In this document: one piece after another, positions 18,906 through 28,030 of the stretch
Layout: the number at the start of each line of letters is the position of its first letter
How positions within the stretch are numbered: the stretch's first letter is position 1
Assembly (NCBI RefSeq): GCF_042610425.1
Contig: NZ_JBGJZM010000004.1
Coordinates: forward strand, 100,270-164,269
DNA: 64,000 nucleotides
Source: Ectobacillus sp042610425
GTDB taxonomy: Bacteria; Bacillota; Bacilli; Bacillales; Bacillaceae_G
Direction of reading: 5' to 3'
The notes under the pieces: model-generated
Database searches by the model: none
The model's input: the letters and a program-made list of their open reading frames with translations, nothing else
Told to the model about the DNA's origin: nothing
Position numbers and translations under genes: made by a program

Positions 18906-20246
18906 ATGAGTTCAGATCAAAAGAGTCTACAAAAAAATTTATTACCTAGGCATGTGCGCCTAATGGCGTTAGGTGGTGCGATTGGAACCGGAATTTTTAA
19001 AGGGACTTCAGAAACAATTTCTCTTGCAGGTCCAGCCGTTATTTTTTCTTATATCATTGCCGGTCTTTTATTACTGGTCGTGATGAGTGCGATTGCAGAA
19101 ATGGCAATTGCTATACCAGGAACGAATATGAAAGGGTTTATTCGAATGGCCTTTGGAAGCAAGGTTTCCTACGTGATCGGCTGGATGTATGCGATTATGT
19201 GGCTTATCGTTTGTATTATTGAAGTGATTGCAGCAGGAAGCTTTCTACAATATTGGTTTCCATCCGTTCCGCTTTGGTTATTAAGTGTCATCTGTGCTAT
19301 AGGAATTATTTCCATTAATACGCTAAACGTAAAATATTACGGGGAATTTGAGTTTTGGTTTGCCGGTTTAAAGATTGTCATGATTATTCTGTTCATTGTA
19401 TTAGGAGCAGGTATTTTGTTTGGCATTATTCCAAGTCATGAAGCGCACTACTTTCAAAATTATACGGCTAATCAAGGGTTCTTTCCTCATGGCTGGTCTG
19501 GCGTCTTTGCAGCGCTTATCGTCGTTATTTTTTCATACGGTGGTACTGAGCTTGTTGGTCTTTCGGTTACTGAAACAAAGAATGCAGAACAAGTACTACC
19601 GAAAATTATTAAAGGCGTAATTGGTCGTATTGTTATGTTTTACACATTGCCTGTTTTGATCATCTGTGGTTTGATTCCGTGGAATACAATCTCCCAGCAG
19701 TCAAGTCCGTTCGTTCAAGTGCTTTCCGTGGCTGGGTTTAATGGCGGCGCACAGCTCATGAATTTTGTATTAATTACGGCAGTCTTATCTGCTGCCAATT
19801 CCGGCATATACGGTTCTTCGAGAATGTTGTATTCATTAGCAACTGAAGGCGAAGCTCCTCAGGTATTTTCCTATGTCTCCAAAAAAGGTGTTCCTGTATA
19901 TAGCTTGCTGTTTGCAGCAGTTGTATTGATTGGTGGATCCCTAATTGCCTATCTTTCACCGGATCGTATATTCAGCTATTTAATGGCGATTCCAGGCTTT
20001 ACCGTTTCAATTTTATGGATTGCCATCTGTTTAGCCGAAGTAAAGCTACGTAAATCTTATGAAAAGCTACCACATTTTCTTGTGTGGGGGTTTCCTATCA
20101 TTCCAATCGTAACTGCGGTATTACTCGGTATCAATTGTATTTTCTTTATGTTTAGTCCGGAAAACCGAGTAAGTGTATTCGTATCCATCGGCATCGTAGT
20201 ATTTTTAGCAATTGCCTCTATGTTTCAAAAGAAGGAAACGAAATAA
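18906..20246 (+). CDS. Amino-acid permease (APC superfamily, AroP/GabP-like), T-box controlled
   Basis: Amino-acid/proton symporter of 446 residues with about 12 membrane segments. The N-terminal consensus LPRHVRLMALGGAIGTGIFKG (residues 12-32) is that of the amino-acid transporter family, and TM8 has SAANSGIYGSSRMLYSLA. The Phe-type T-box upstream makes an aromatic, probably phenylalanine, substrate the best guess: expression should rise when Phe-tRNA is uncharged. The ribosome site AGAAGGAGGAG overlaps the post-terminator region. A terminator follows the stop, so it is monocistronic. Confidence 0.88.
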   Translation: MSSDQKSLQKNLLPRHVRLMALGGAIGTGIFKGTSETISLAGPAVIFSYIIAGLLLLVVMSAIAEMAIAIPGTNMKGFIRMAFGSKVSYVIGWMYAIMWLIVCIIEVIAAGSFLQYWFPSVPLWLLSVICAIGIISINTLNVKYYGEFEFWFAGLKIVMIILFIVLGAGILFGIIPSHEAHYFQNYTANQGFFPHGWSGVFAALIVVIFSYGGTELVGLSVTETKNAEQVLPKIIKGVIGRIVMFYTLPVLIICGLIPWNTISQQSSPFVQVLSVAGFNGGAQLMNFVLITAVLSAANSGIYGSSRMLYSLATEGEAPQVFSYVSKKGVPVYSLLFAAVVLIGGSLIAYLSPDRIFSYLMAIPGFTVSILWIAICLAEVKLRKSYEKLPHFLVWGFPIIPIVTAVLLGINCIFFMFSPENRVSVFVSIGIVVFLAIASMFQKKETK

Positions 20247-20254
20247 GGAAAATG

Positions 20255-20289
20255 AACTAGCGCGAGATGGAATGCGCTAGTTTATTTTT
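20255..20289 (+). terminator. Intrinsic terminator after the permease
   Basis: AACTAGCGC pairs with GCGCTAGTT across a ten-base loop, followed by TATTTTT. Confidence 0.85.
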
Positions 20290-20353
20290 GTGAAAATATG
20301 TTAATGTTCTTGTGCTTTTGGTATTAATAAGATAATTTCTATATCCGTATCCA

Positions 20354-20395
20354 TAAAAAAAGTGCGCTGAAAGTTTATTTCAGCGCACTTTTTTT
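20354..20395 (-). terminator. Bidirectional terminator between the permease and the YeiH-family gene
   Basis: A near-perfect stem, AAAAAAAGTGCGCTGAAA with TTTCAGCGCACTTTTTTT, overlaps the stop codon of the leftward gene and works in both directions. Confidence 0.88.
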
Positions 20396-21425
20396 AAGTT
20401 AGATGAAACAACTGTATGAGCCCATATCCGAGCAACGAAAGTAGAATGGAACCGATGAACCCAGCAGCAAAGGAAGGAAGCCCAAGCTTTCGGAAGGTGT
20501 GCAAGGAAATTTGTAAACCTAAGCCTGCCATTGCCATGGCGAGCAGCGTATAGGCGAGAGTTACGAAAGCAGCAGCTACGTCTGATGATACGATGCCAAA
20601 GGAATGAATGCAGCTCATAGTAACGAACCCAAGAATAAACCAAGGGATAGGGAGGCGTCTGAAACTTGTTTTCCCGCTTTCATTTGAAGAGATATTTTTC
20701 CAAATTCCAATCGTAATCGCAACAGGAATAAGAAGTGCGACCCGTGTTAATTTCACAATGACGGCAAGATCGACTGCTTCCTTTCCACCGATTGATGCTG
20801 CAGCAATGACATGTGCGATTTCATGTAAGGTTGATCCGGCAAAGATTCCATACCCGTGCGGGGATAGTGAAAGAACAGGATAGAGGGCAGTGTAAAAGAG
20901 CGTAAAAACAGTGCCAAGAATTGCGATTGTAGCTGCTCCTACTGCAGTTTCTTCATCTTTTGCATCGATTTGCTGGGCGATTGCCACAACCGCAGCTGCT
21001 CCGCATATAGCAGTACCGCAGGCTGTTAATATAGAAAGATTTTTGTTTACATGTAACTTACGTGATAGTAAATATACGACCACTAACGTAAATAGGATTT
21101 GAATGACAGCAATGAAAAAAACAGCTGAACCAGCATGAATAATGTCAATTAGGCTTACACGCATTCCTAGTAAAATAATTCCAACACGCAGTAGTGTTTT
21201 ACTGGAAAAAGAAGTTCCGCTTAGTATATAGGGCTGAACGCCGGCTATGGATGCCCATAGGGTGCCGAGAAGAATGGCGATCACGAGTTGACCCATAATT
21301 GAAAAAAAAGGTAGTAATGCAATATATTTTGCTGCAAGTGCTAGAACAAATGTTAAGAGAATGCCTAATGTACATCCGTATATTTTGGTATTTTTTTGTA
21401 AAATAGTTGCTTTCAAATTTATCAC
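20394..21425 (-). CDS. YeiH/UPF0324 family putative sulfate exporter
   Basis: Polytopic membrane protein of 343 residues with about ten hydrophobic segments. The family block LRVGIILLGMRVSL (about residues 80-93) and the glycine-rich ACGTAICGAAAVVAIAQQIDAKDEETA are diagnostic of UPF0324, as is FAGSTLHEIAHVIAAA. Members are annotated as putative sulfate or anion exporters from genetic context; the substrate is not firmly shown. The gene is transcribed divergently from a LysR regulator, the usual arrangement for a LysR-controlled target. Confidence 0.85.
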   Translation of the reverse strand: MINLKATILQKNTKIYGCTLGILLTFVLALAAKYIALLPFFSIMGQLVIAILLGTLWASIAGVQPYILSGTSFSSKTLLRVGIILLGMRVSLIDIIHAGSAVFFIAVIQILFTLVVVYLLSRKLHVNKNLSILTACGTAICGAAAVVAIAQQIDAKDEETAVGAATIAILGTVFTLFYTALYPVLSLSPHGYGIFAGSTLHEIAHVIAAASIGGKEAVDLAVIVKLTRVALLIPVAITIGIWKNISSNESGKTSFRRLPIPWFILGFVTMSCIHSFGIVSSDVAAAFVTLAYTLLAMAMAGLGLQISLHTFRKLGLPSFAAGFIGSILLSLLGYGLIQLFHLT

Positions 21426-21541
21426 TCCTATGTAGATTCCTATCTTACTGTAACGAGAAATATATAATAAATAAAATATATATTTTTTATCTCAATCATT
21501 AAAAAATCGTATAATATGGATATGGAAGGGAGGAGCGATTG

Positions 21542-22432
21542 GTGAAAGTAGATGCACTCGAGATTTTCATTGCAGTAGTAGAATTAAAAAATTTTTCCCG
21601 AGCAGCTGAGCTATTACATGTAACACAGCCTAGTGTTAGCGTAACGATTCGTAATTTAGAAAATGAATTTGGAACAAAGCTGTTACATCGTTCCCCGAAG
21701 CATGTACAAGTCACAGAAGCAGGGAATATGTTGTATGTGCATGCAAAACGAATCGTTTCACATTATGAAGAAGCAAAGCAGGAGATTCATAATCTATTAC
21801 ATGTAGTAACAGGTACATTGCGAATTGGAACGAGCTTTACGATTGGAGAATACATTCTTCCAAAAGTGCTTACTGAATATGTGAAACAATATCCGCTCGT
21901 AGATATTCAAGTTATTATTTCTAATACAGAAGAAGTGATAAGAGGATTAGAATCTAATCAATATGATATTGGACTAATAGAAGGGAAAACTACTCATTCT
22001 CATGTTGAAGTAACTCCGTTCATGCAAGATGAAATGATTGTTGTAGCTCCCATTCATCATCATTTATCAGGATTTCGGATAATCGATCCCTTAATGTTAC
22101 AAGATCAAGTCTGGGTTCTAAGAGAACAGGGATCGGGGACTCGCACCTATAGCGATGTGTTCATAGAGGAACTACATCTAAAAATGAAACGGTTTTTCAT
22201 TTTTAGTAGCATACAAGGTGTGAAAGAAGCGGTGATGGCAGGATTAGGAATTGCACTTTTATCAAAATGGACGGTACGAAAAGAATTAGAGGCGGGGGAA
22301 CTTTGTTCATTGTTCTTGCAAAATAAACGTACATATCGCTCTTTTTCATTTGTTCAAAATAAACAAGATTACCAATCCAAAGCGACGGAAATGTTTATTC
22401 GAAAAATGGAAGAATTTGTGATTATACATTAG
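21542..22432 (+). CDS. LysR family regulator divergent from the YeiH-family gene
   Basis: Transcription factor of 296 residues. The N-terminal winged helix (residues 1-60) contains ALEIFIAVVELKNFSRAAEL and LHVTQPSVSVTIRNLENEFG; the C-terminal inducer-binding domain starts near residue 90. The sequence is of the CysL/YwfK/YeiE subgroup often found next to yeiH. The GTG at 21542 is preferred over the adjacent TTG at 21539 because it is six rather than three bases from GGGAGGAG. The shared 116-base spacer is very AT-rich and holds a TATAAT at 21510-21515 for this gene. It probably activates the divergent exporter. Confidence 0.9.
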   Translation: MKVDALEIFIAVVELKNFSRAAELLHVTQPSVSVTIRNLENEFGTKLLHRSPKHVQVTEAGNMLYVHAKRIVSHYEEAKQEIHNLLHVVTGTLRIGTSFTIGEYILPKVLTEYVKQYPLVDIQVIISNTEEVIRGLESNQYDIGLIEGKTTHSHVEVTPFMQDEMIVVAPIHHHLSGFRIIDPLMLQDQVWVLREQGSGTRTYSDVFIEELHLKMKRFFIFSSIQGVKEAVMAGLGIALLSKWTVRKELEAGELCSLFLQNKRTYRSFSFVQNKQDYQSKATEMFIRKMEEFVIIH

Positions 22433-22463
22433 GATGTGCGCTTTTTTCTAAAAAGAATATGAG

Positions 22464-22508
22464 TTGACAAAAAGAATAAAGCCATTTAATATATACCCCG
22501 TAAGGTAT
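22464..22508 (+). promoter_or_regulatory. Promoter with CstR-type operator ahead of the rhodanese pair
   Basis: TTGACA (22464-22469), a 17-base spacer and TAATAT (22487-22492) are followed at once by ATACC-N6-GGTAT (22493-22508). The same ten fixed bases and spacing occur before cstR and before the CoA-disulfide reductase gene, so CstR repression is inferred. Confidence 0.75.
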
Positions 22509-22572
22509 TTAAATTATATGCTAATTTGTTTTTGATTTTTCGTTACACACTAAATAAAATGAGGGTGAAATC

Positions 22573-22941
22573 ATGAGTACCAGTACAATCATTAATATTG
22601 TATTAATAGCGTTAGCAGCTTGGCTGATCGTGCAACGTTTTATACCAGTTAAGGGGATTAAGAATATTACGACTGGAACATTAAGAAATGAACTGGGGAA
22701 ACGTGATAAGCAATATGTGGATGTACGTACACCTGGGGAATTTAATGGAAACCACATTCAAGGTTTCAAAAATATTCCTTTGAACCAACTAGCGAGCAAA
22801 TCTAGCAGCTTAAAAAAGGAACAAGAAGTAATTGTTATTTGTCAAAGTGGAATGAGAAGTAAACAAGCAGCAAAACTGTTAAAAAAGCAAGGGTTCCAAA
22901 ACATTACTAATGTAACTGGTGGAATGAGTGCTTGGAGATAA
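22573..22941 (+). CDS. Membrane-anchored rhodanese domain protein (YqhL-like)
   Basis: Single rhodanese domain protein of 122 residues with an N-terminal membrane segment (about residues 5-21), so the catalytic domain probably faces the cytoplasm at the membrane. The active loop CQSGMR has Cys90 as the persulfide carrier, with VDVRTPGEF and GGMSAW as flanking rhodanese signatures. It is followed 32 bases later by a soluble rhodanese under the same CstR-type promoter. The pair probably moves sulfane sulfur from persulfides to an acceptor. Confidence 0.9.
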   Translation: MSTSTIINIVLIALAAWLIVQRFIPVKGIKNITTGTLRNELGKRDKQYVDVRTPGEFNGNHIQGFKNIPLNQLASKSSSLKKEQEVIVICQSGMRSKQAAKLLKKQGFQNITNVTGGMSAWR

Positions 22942-22973
22942 AACTAATAAGATAACAAGGGAGAGAATTGATT

Positions 22974-23270
22974 ATGAAACAAATTACAGCGAATGATGTA
23001 GCAACTAAACTTGAAAACGGTGAAGCATTAAATATTATTGATGTTCGTGAAACATCAGAAGTAGCACAAGGAAAGATTAGCGGTGCTGTAAATATTCCAC
23101 TTGGACTAATAGAATTTCGCTTAAACGAGCTAGACAAAAACAAAGAGTATATTGTTGTTTGTCTTTCTGGCGGTCGTAGTAGCATGGCTACAAGCATTCT
23201 AGAAAGCCAAGGATTTAATGTGACAAATATGGTAGGCGGAATGATGGCTTGGCAAGGACCAGTTGAATAA
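22974..23270 (+). CDS. Single-domain rhodanese (sulfurtransferase)
   Basis: Soluble 98-residue rhodanese. The ATG at 22974 lies eight bases after AAGGGAGAG; a TTG two codons earlier is less well placed. Landmarks are IIDVRETSEVAQGKI, the active loop CLSGGRS with Cys63, and GGMMAWQG at the C-terminus. It is closely similar to the 98-residue rhodanese at 42643-42939 (same length, active Cys at the same residue), so the two are paralogues, one beside cstR and one 20 kb away. A terminator follows. Confidence 0.92.
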   Translation: MKQITANDVATKLENGEALNIIDVRETSEVAQGKISGAVNIPLGLIEFRLNELDKNKEYIVVCLSGGRSSMATSILESQGFNVTNMVGGMMAWQGPVE

Positions 23271-23298
23271 GAGTAAATAGAAAGCTAAACAATGCAAA

Positions 23299-23333
23299 AA
23301 AAGTCGAGAATGTATGGTTCTCGGCTTTTTTTT
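23299..23333 (+). terminator. Intrinsic terminator after the rhodanese pair
   Basis: GTCGAGAA pairs with TTCTCGGC across a seven-base loop, with AAAA and TTTTTTTT flanks. Confidence 0.9.
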
Positions 23334-23632
23334 ATGCAATTAATCCATAAACTATAAACTTTTAAGGAGAAATTAAGAAAGAAAATGAATAATGGATGTA
23401 TCTAAGTTACTCTTTTCTATAGAGTTCATATACAGTTTTAACATGATACAACCATATCGTGTCTCTCAGTTTTTGACACCGTACTAAAGGGAATACTTCT
23501 TTTAGCATTCCAGATAGATAAGAAATTCTAAAAAATAATAGTTATACATGTTTCGATTTATTGGTTGGTAGTGGTAAAGTGAAAGATGAAGCATCGCATT
23601 GTTTTTATTCGTAACAGTAGGGAGATAACGAT
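23334..23632 (+). other. Non-coding stretch before a two-component operon
   Basis: About 300 AT-rich bases with no open frame of note. I see no convincing promoter or RNA element beyond the ribosome site GTAGGGAG just before the response regulator. Confidence 0.5.
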
Positions 23633-24301
23633 ATGCGTTTATTAGTCGTCGAGGATAATATTTCATTATTACAATCCATAGTAGAAATAGTAAGTGATGA
23701 ATTTGAAGCAGATAGTGCTTCAAATGGTGAAGATGGATTGTATTTAGCACGTCAAAATATTTATGATGCTATTTTGTTAGACGTTATGCTACCAGGAATG
23801 AATGGATTTGAAATTATTCAGCATCTACGTGAGGAAGAAAACCATACACCTGTTTTATTTTTAACAGCGCGAGATTCTTTGGAGGATCGTGTGAAGGGAC
23901 TAGACTATGGCGGAGATGATTATCTAATTAAGCCGTTTCAAGCACCGGAACTTATGGCTCGCATCCGCGCCTTATTACGTCGTAGTGGAAGTCTTACGAT
24001 GAGTCAAACTTTAGTATATAAAGGCATGGAATTGTTTAATAAAGAAAAAAGTGTAACTATTGATGGAGAGGCACTTAAACTTACATTTAAGCAGTATGAG
24101 CTTCTTGAGTATATGATTCAAAATAAAGGAGTCATTTTAACGAAGGAGCAAATTTATGATCGTGTTTGGGGCTTTGATTCAGATACTACCATAGCCATTG
24201 TCGAAGTATTTGTCCATCATTTACGAAAAAAACTAGAACCATTTGGCTATCATAATGACATTAAAACGATTCGTGGAGTCGGATACATGTTAAAGGAGTA
24301 A
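23633..24301 (+). CDS. OmpR/PhoB family response regulator
   Basis: DNA-binding response regulator of 222 residues. The receiver domain has the acidic pair E7/D8 (VVEDN), phospho-acceptor Asp50 in LLDVMLPGMNGFE, and the switch Lys in DDYLIKPF. The C-terminal winged helix ends in TIRGVGYMLKE. It is followed four bases later by its histidine kinase. The stimulus cannot be read from sequence; neighbours are rhodaneses upstream and a KimA-like transporter downstream, but both are separated by terminators. Confidence 0.93.
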   Translation: MRLLVVEDNISLLQSIVEIVSDEFEADSASNGEDGLYLARQNIYDAILLDVMLPGMNGFEIIQHLREEENHTPVLFLTARDSLEDRVKGLDYGGDDYLIKPFQAPELMARIRALLRRSGSLTMSQTLVYKGMELFNKEKSVTIDGEALKLTFKQYELLEYMIQNKGVILTKEQIYDRVWGFDSDTTIAIVEVFVHHLRKKLEPFGYHNDIKTIRGVGYMLKE

Positions 24302-24305
24302 TCAT

Positions 24306-25547
24306 ATGTTCAAACGCACACAGATTAGACTTACTCTTTTGAATTCTCTTATTTTTGTAATATTAATAGGTACGTTAGGATTTACTATTTATTATTATAT
24401 GCAACAACGTTTATATAACGATGTCGATAATTCTTTACAAATGGTCATAACTCATCAAGAGGGAACGAACAGGGATTCAGGATATGTGGAAAAAAAACCG
24501 AAAGATTTCGGGATTTCACATGATCCCCGCTTGTCCATTATTATTCGAGATGAGAAAAATGAAATTATTGCAACTAAGGGTGATATGGGTTTTTTGTTAC
24601 CATATGAATCTACGATAAAACCTAAGGAATTAAATACAATTCAAAATATGCAGGTAGGAAATTTCACATTTCGAACATTAACGGTAAAAGACGATACGAC
24701 TGGCACTACCATACAAACACTTCGAAACATTGATTCAGAAAATGGCTTACTAAATCGATTATTACTCATTATGTTAATTGGATGTGGAATTGGCATTCTA
24801 TTTGCTGTGGCGGCTGGTTATTTCTTGGCAAGACGAGCTCTTGTACCGATTCAAAATGCATGGAATAAGCAGCAAGAATTTGTATCTGATGCTTCCCATG
24901 AGTTGCGAACACCACTTGCCGTCATTCAATCGAAAACAGATTTATTGTTTCGATCTCCTTCTTCTACCATCCAAGATAAGGCACTTGATATTTCAATTAT
25001 TTCTAAGGAATGTCGGCGGTTGACCAGGCTTGTTTCTAATCTTTTAACGTTAGCCCGTTCTGATTCTAATCAGATTGAAATGGAAAAAAAAGAGTTTAGT
25101 TTAAATGACCTATTCGAGGAGATTATGAACTCCTATGAGGATCTTGCTATTTATCAAGATAAAACATTACGCTTACAAGCGGATCAAAGTCTTGTTTACG
25201 TAGGAGATAGAGAAAAATTACATCAATTACTTGTTATATTACTTGATAATTCCCTAAAGTATACGAAAGCTGGTGGAACAATTATTCTTTCGTGTACGCA
25301 AAGTGCTTCACATATTACACTTCAGGTGGAAGATAACGGGATAGGGATTGCCGAGGAGGATATACCGAAAATATTTGATCGGTTTTATCAGAGTGATAGA
25401 GCAAGAACATTGGCAAAGGGAGCTGGACTTGGCCTTTCCATAGCAAAATGGATTGTGGAGAAACATCAAGGTAAAGTAAAAGTATACAGTCAGATAGGGA
25501 AGGGAACACGATTTGAGGTTGTACTTCCTAAGCATAAAAAGAAATAA
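24306..25547 (+). CDS. Sensor histidine kinase paired with the preceding regulator
   Basis: Membrane sensor kinase of 413 residues. It has a first membrane helix (about residues 11-33), an extracytoplasmic domain of about 110 residues, a second helix (about residues 150-172), a short linker with no clear HAMP, then the H-box FVSDASHELRTPLAVIQ with phospho-His198. The ATP-binding domain shows LLVILLDNSLKYT (N box), DNGIGI (G1) and GAGLGLSIAKWIV (G2). All catalytic motifs are intact. The extracytoplasmic sensor region matches nothing I recognise. Confidence 0.93.
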   Translation: MFKRTQIRLTLLNSLIFVILIGTLGFTIYYYMQQRLYNDVDNSLQMVITHQEGTNRDSGYVEKKPKDFGISHDPRLSIIIRDEKNEIIATKGDMGFLLPYESTIKPKELNTIQNMQVGNFTFRTLTVKDDTTGTTIQTLRNIDSENGLLNRLLLIMLIGCGIGILFAVAAGYFLARRALVPIQNAWNKQQEFVSDASHELRTPLAVIQSKTDLLFRSPSSTIQDKALDISIISKECRRLTRLVSNLLTLARSDSNQIEMEKKEFSLNDLFEEIMNSYEDLAIYQDKTLRLQADQSLVYVGDREKLHQLLVILLDNSLKYTKAGGTIILSCTQSASHITLQVEDNGIGIAEEDIPKIFDRFYQSDRARTLAKGAGLGLSIAKWIVEKHQGKVKVYSQIGKGTRFEVVLPKHKKK

Positions 25548-25556
25548 ACATCTTGT

Positions 25557-25598
25557 AAGCTGCCGTGCATTTCTTAGGAAATGTAGGACAGCTTTTTT
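25557..25598 (+). terminator. Intrinsic terminator after the two-component operon
   Basis: AAGCTG...CAGCTT with an inner GCATTTC/GAAATGT stem, followed by TTTTTT. Confidence 0.8.
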
Positions 25599-25748
25599 AT
25601 TGTATTGATCAAAGGGTGCGTCAAATGTAGTTCGATAATGAGATATACGAAATCGCAAAATGGGGTTATTTTTCCTCTAAACACCTAGCCTTTTTATTTT
25701 ATGAATGACGAAACGTAAAAATTGTCATATTATGAATAGGGTACAATT

Positions 25749-25780
25749 ATATGTGAATGTTTTCATACATGTTCACATAT
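25749..25780 (+). promoter_or_regulatory. Inverted repeat upstream of the KimA-like gene
   Basis: ATATGTGAA (25749-25757) and TTCACATAT (25772-25780) are perfect arms 14 bases apart, about 70-100 bases before the start codon. It may be an operator, but no regulator can be assigned. The rest of 25600-25851 holds nothing else I can identify, and no c-di-AMP riboswitch is visible. Confidence 0.4.
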
Positions 25781-25851
25781 GATTGTGAAAAAATGGCTGT
25801 TTCGTATACATTAGAATAGTCTTACATATTAGTTGATGGAGGAAATTAGAA

Positions 25852-27771
25852 ATGCAATTCGATCATCAAACGGTAGTAAAATTTCTTGAGGCCATTGTTT
25901 TCGTCGGGGCACTATTGGCTTTGTGGTCATCCGTTACAAATTTCAGCAGCGTTAAGCGATTTTTAATAGGACGTCCCATGCGAACGGCAGAATTACATGC
26001 ACAGCATACCAAATTAATTTGGTTTATTGCACTCCCAATATTATCTGCTGATTTGTATTCATCTGTTTCCTATGGACCGGAATCAGGAATAACGGAGCTT
26101 ATAAAGTTAGGTCCAGATGCAAGATGGATTATTTTGCCAATTACTATATCGACGGTTATGTTGCTTGCTATTTTAATTCTATCTTATATTATGGGGATTT
26201 GGGCTTATCCAAACGGTGGCGGTGCCTATGCTATTGCAAAGGATAACTTTAAACCTAGATACGTTGCACTTATTGCATCTAGTTCTTTGCTAATTGATTA
26301 TGTACTTACAGTTGCTGTATCTGTATCAGCGGCAATGGAGGCTGTTGCATCTGCATATCCTGTTGTTGCACCGTATGAGACAATACTAGCTATAAGCTGT
26401 GTGTTATTTCTAGTTGTCGTAAATCTTCGAGGAGTTGCAGAATCTGCCAAGCTATTTGCTTGGCCAACAATAGGTTTCATGATATGTATGCTTATTCTTA
26501 TTTTCACCGGATTTTTTGATGAAATCAATCATGGTTTTGTTCAGCCACAAACACCTTCCTTTGGTACAGTTCCGCAAGGATTAACTACATTGCTTATACT
26601 AAAGGCATTTAGTTCAGCTTGTTCAGCACTTACTGGAATTGAAACGATTTCAAATGCCGTTCCTGTATTTCGAGAACCACAGCAGAAGAATGCCATTAAA
26701 ACGTATATAGCATTGGGAACAGTAACAGCAATAACATTACTTGGATTTGCATATCATTTATATGTTCAAGGTATTTCGCCAAATCCGCAAAATACGATGC
26801 TTTCACAATTAACTGGCATTTATTTCGGACATGGTGTTATGTATCAAATTATTATTTGGTTTACATTTATTGTTCTAATATTGGCTGCAAACTCTACATT
26901 TACAGGATTTTCTCAACTTGCTGCGATTGTAGCTGCAGATGGATTTCTTCCTCGAGGCTTGTCAAATCGTGGAGATCGCCTTGGTTATTCTAACGGCATC
27001 ATTGTTTTAGCTGCGTTAGCATGTATTTTAATTATTACATTTCGTGCTAAAACGAATGCACTTATTCCGCTTTATGCCATCGGAGTATTCTTATCCTTTA
27101 CGGTTGCTCAGTTTGGATTAATGCGGCGATGGAAACGAGTGAAAGGGTCGAATTGGAAAATAAAGTTTGCAATCAATACATTTGGAGGGATACTTACTTC
27201 GGTTGTAGCCGCTATTTTTGCCTTTACGAAATTTACGGGCGGAGCATGGGTTGTTCTTATTGTTCTTCCAGTGATCATCTTATTTTCGTTAGCAATTCGA
27301 AATCATTATGATAACATTGCCGAACAATTGCGTATTGATTTAAATCTTACACATCCAACCGCAAATAAAGTAGTAACGCTCGTTCTCGTATCTGGTGTGC
27401 ATCAAGTTGTCAATAATACATTGTCTTTTGTTAAGGGATTAGATGTTGACCCCATAGCGGTGTATGTAGGATACGACGATGAATCAACTGAAAGAATGGA
27501 GAAGAAATGGAAGGATTGGGGTTCTCCTTGTAGACTAGTTGTATTACGAAGTAAATATCGTTCTCTTCTTGAACCTTTAATGCGTCTAATTCGTGCAATT
27601 GAATTAAAAAACGAAGAATCTGTTACTGTGCATGTCGTTATACCGCAATTTATTCCAAGAAAGTGGTGGCATAATTTATTACATAATCAAAGTGCACTCA
27701 TGCTAAGACTTTGGTTGTTACGTAATAAAGATATTGTCATTACGTCGGTTCCCTTCCATCTTCAAAAATAG
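25852..27771 (+). CDS. KimA-like APC superfamily transporter (possible potassium importer)
   Basis: Membrane transporter of 639 residues with about 12 membrane segments (to about residue 480) and a soluble C-terminal domain of about 150 residues. It shares with B. subtilis KimA the motifs SVKRFLIGRP, SADLYSSVSYG, YPNGGGAYAIAKDN and the block KAFSSACSALTGIETISNAVPVF. KimA is a high-affinity K+/H+ symporter controlled by c-di-AMP at RNA and protein level. Here an extra N-terminal helix precedes the core and no ydaO-type riboswitch is visible, so this may be a paralogue with another substrate. AGGAGG-like sequence GGAGG lies before the ATG. Confidence 0.8.
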   Translation: MQFDHQTVVKFLEAIVFVGALLALWSSVTNFSSVKRFLIGRPMRTAELHAQHTKLIWFIALPILSADLYSSVSYGPESGITELIKLGPDARWIILPITISTVMLLAILILSYIMGIWAYPNGGGAYAIAKDNFKPRYVALIASSSLLIDYVLTVAVSVSAAMEAVASAYPVVAPYETILAISCVLFLVVVNLRGVAESAKLFAWPTIGFMICMLILIFTGFFDEINHGFVQPQTPSFGTVPQGLTTLLILKAFSSACSALTGIETISNAVPVFREPQQKNAIKTYIALGTVTAITLLGFAYHLYVQGISPNPQNTMLSQLTGIYFGHGVMYQIIIWFTFIVLILAANSTFTGFSQLAAIVAADGFLPRGLSNRGDRLGYSNGIIVLAALACILIITFRAKTNALIPLYAIGVFLSFTVAQFGLMRRWKRVKGSNWKIKFAINTFGGILTSVVAAIFAFTKFTGGAWVVLIVLPVIILFSLAIRNHYDNIAEQLRIDLNLTHPTANKVVTLVLVSGVHQVVNNTLSFVKGLDVDPIAVYVGYDDESTERMEKKWKDWGSPCRLVVLRSKYRSLLEPLMRLIRAIELKNEESVTVHVVIPQFIPRKWWHNLLHNQSALMLRLWLLRNKDIVITSVPFHLQK

Positions 27772-27798
27772 GTGATGATCGACACATACATGAAAAGT

Positions 27799-27840
27799 AA
27801 AATGAGTCAAAAAGGAAGTTCCTTTTTGACTCATTTTTTA
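27799..27840 (+). terminator. Intrinsic terminator after the KimA-like gene
   Basis: A very strong hairpin, AAAATGAGTCAAAAAGGAA pairing with TTCCTTTTTGACTCATTTT, followed by TT. Confidence 0.92.
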
Positions 27841-28030
27841 TTTTCTTAAGCTAAATTTAAGGAATGTGATTCATACTTATTATGAGACAAGAGTCAATTT
27901 TACATAATTGTTGGAATGTATGATTATGAAATCTTATATGCTCGGTTAAACTTTACATATAAAGTCTCTTAGCAAGCTGACATGTAATCGACATAAATGA
28001 TAGATACAATAGGATAAGGAGGGATTCGTT

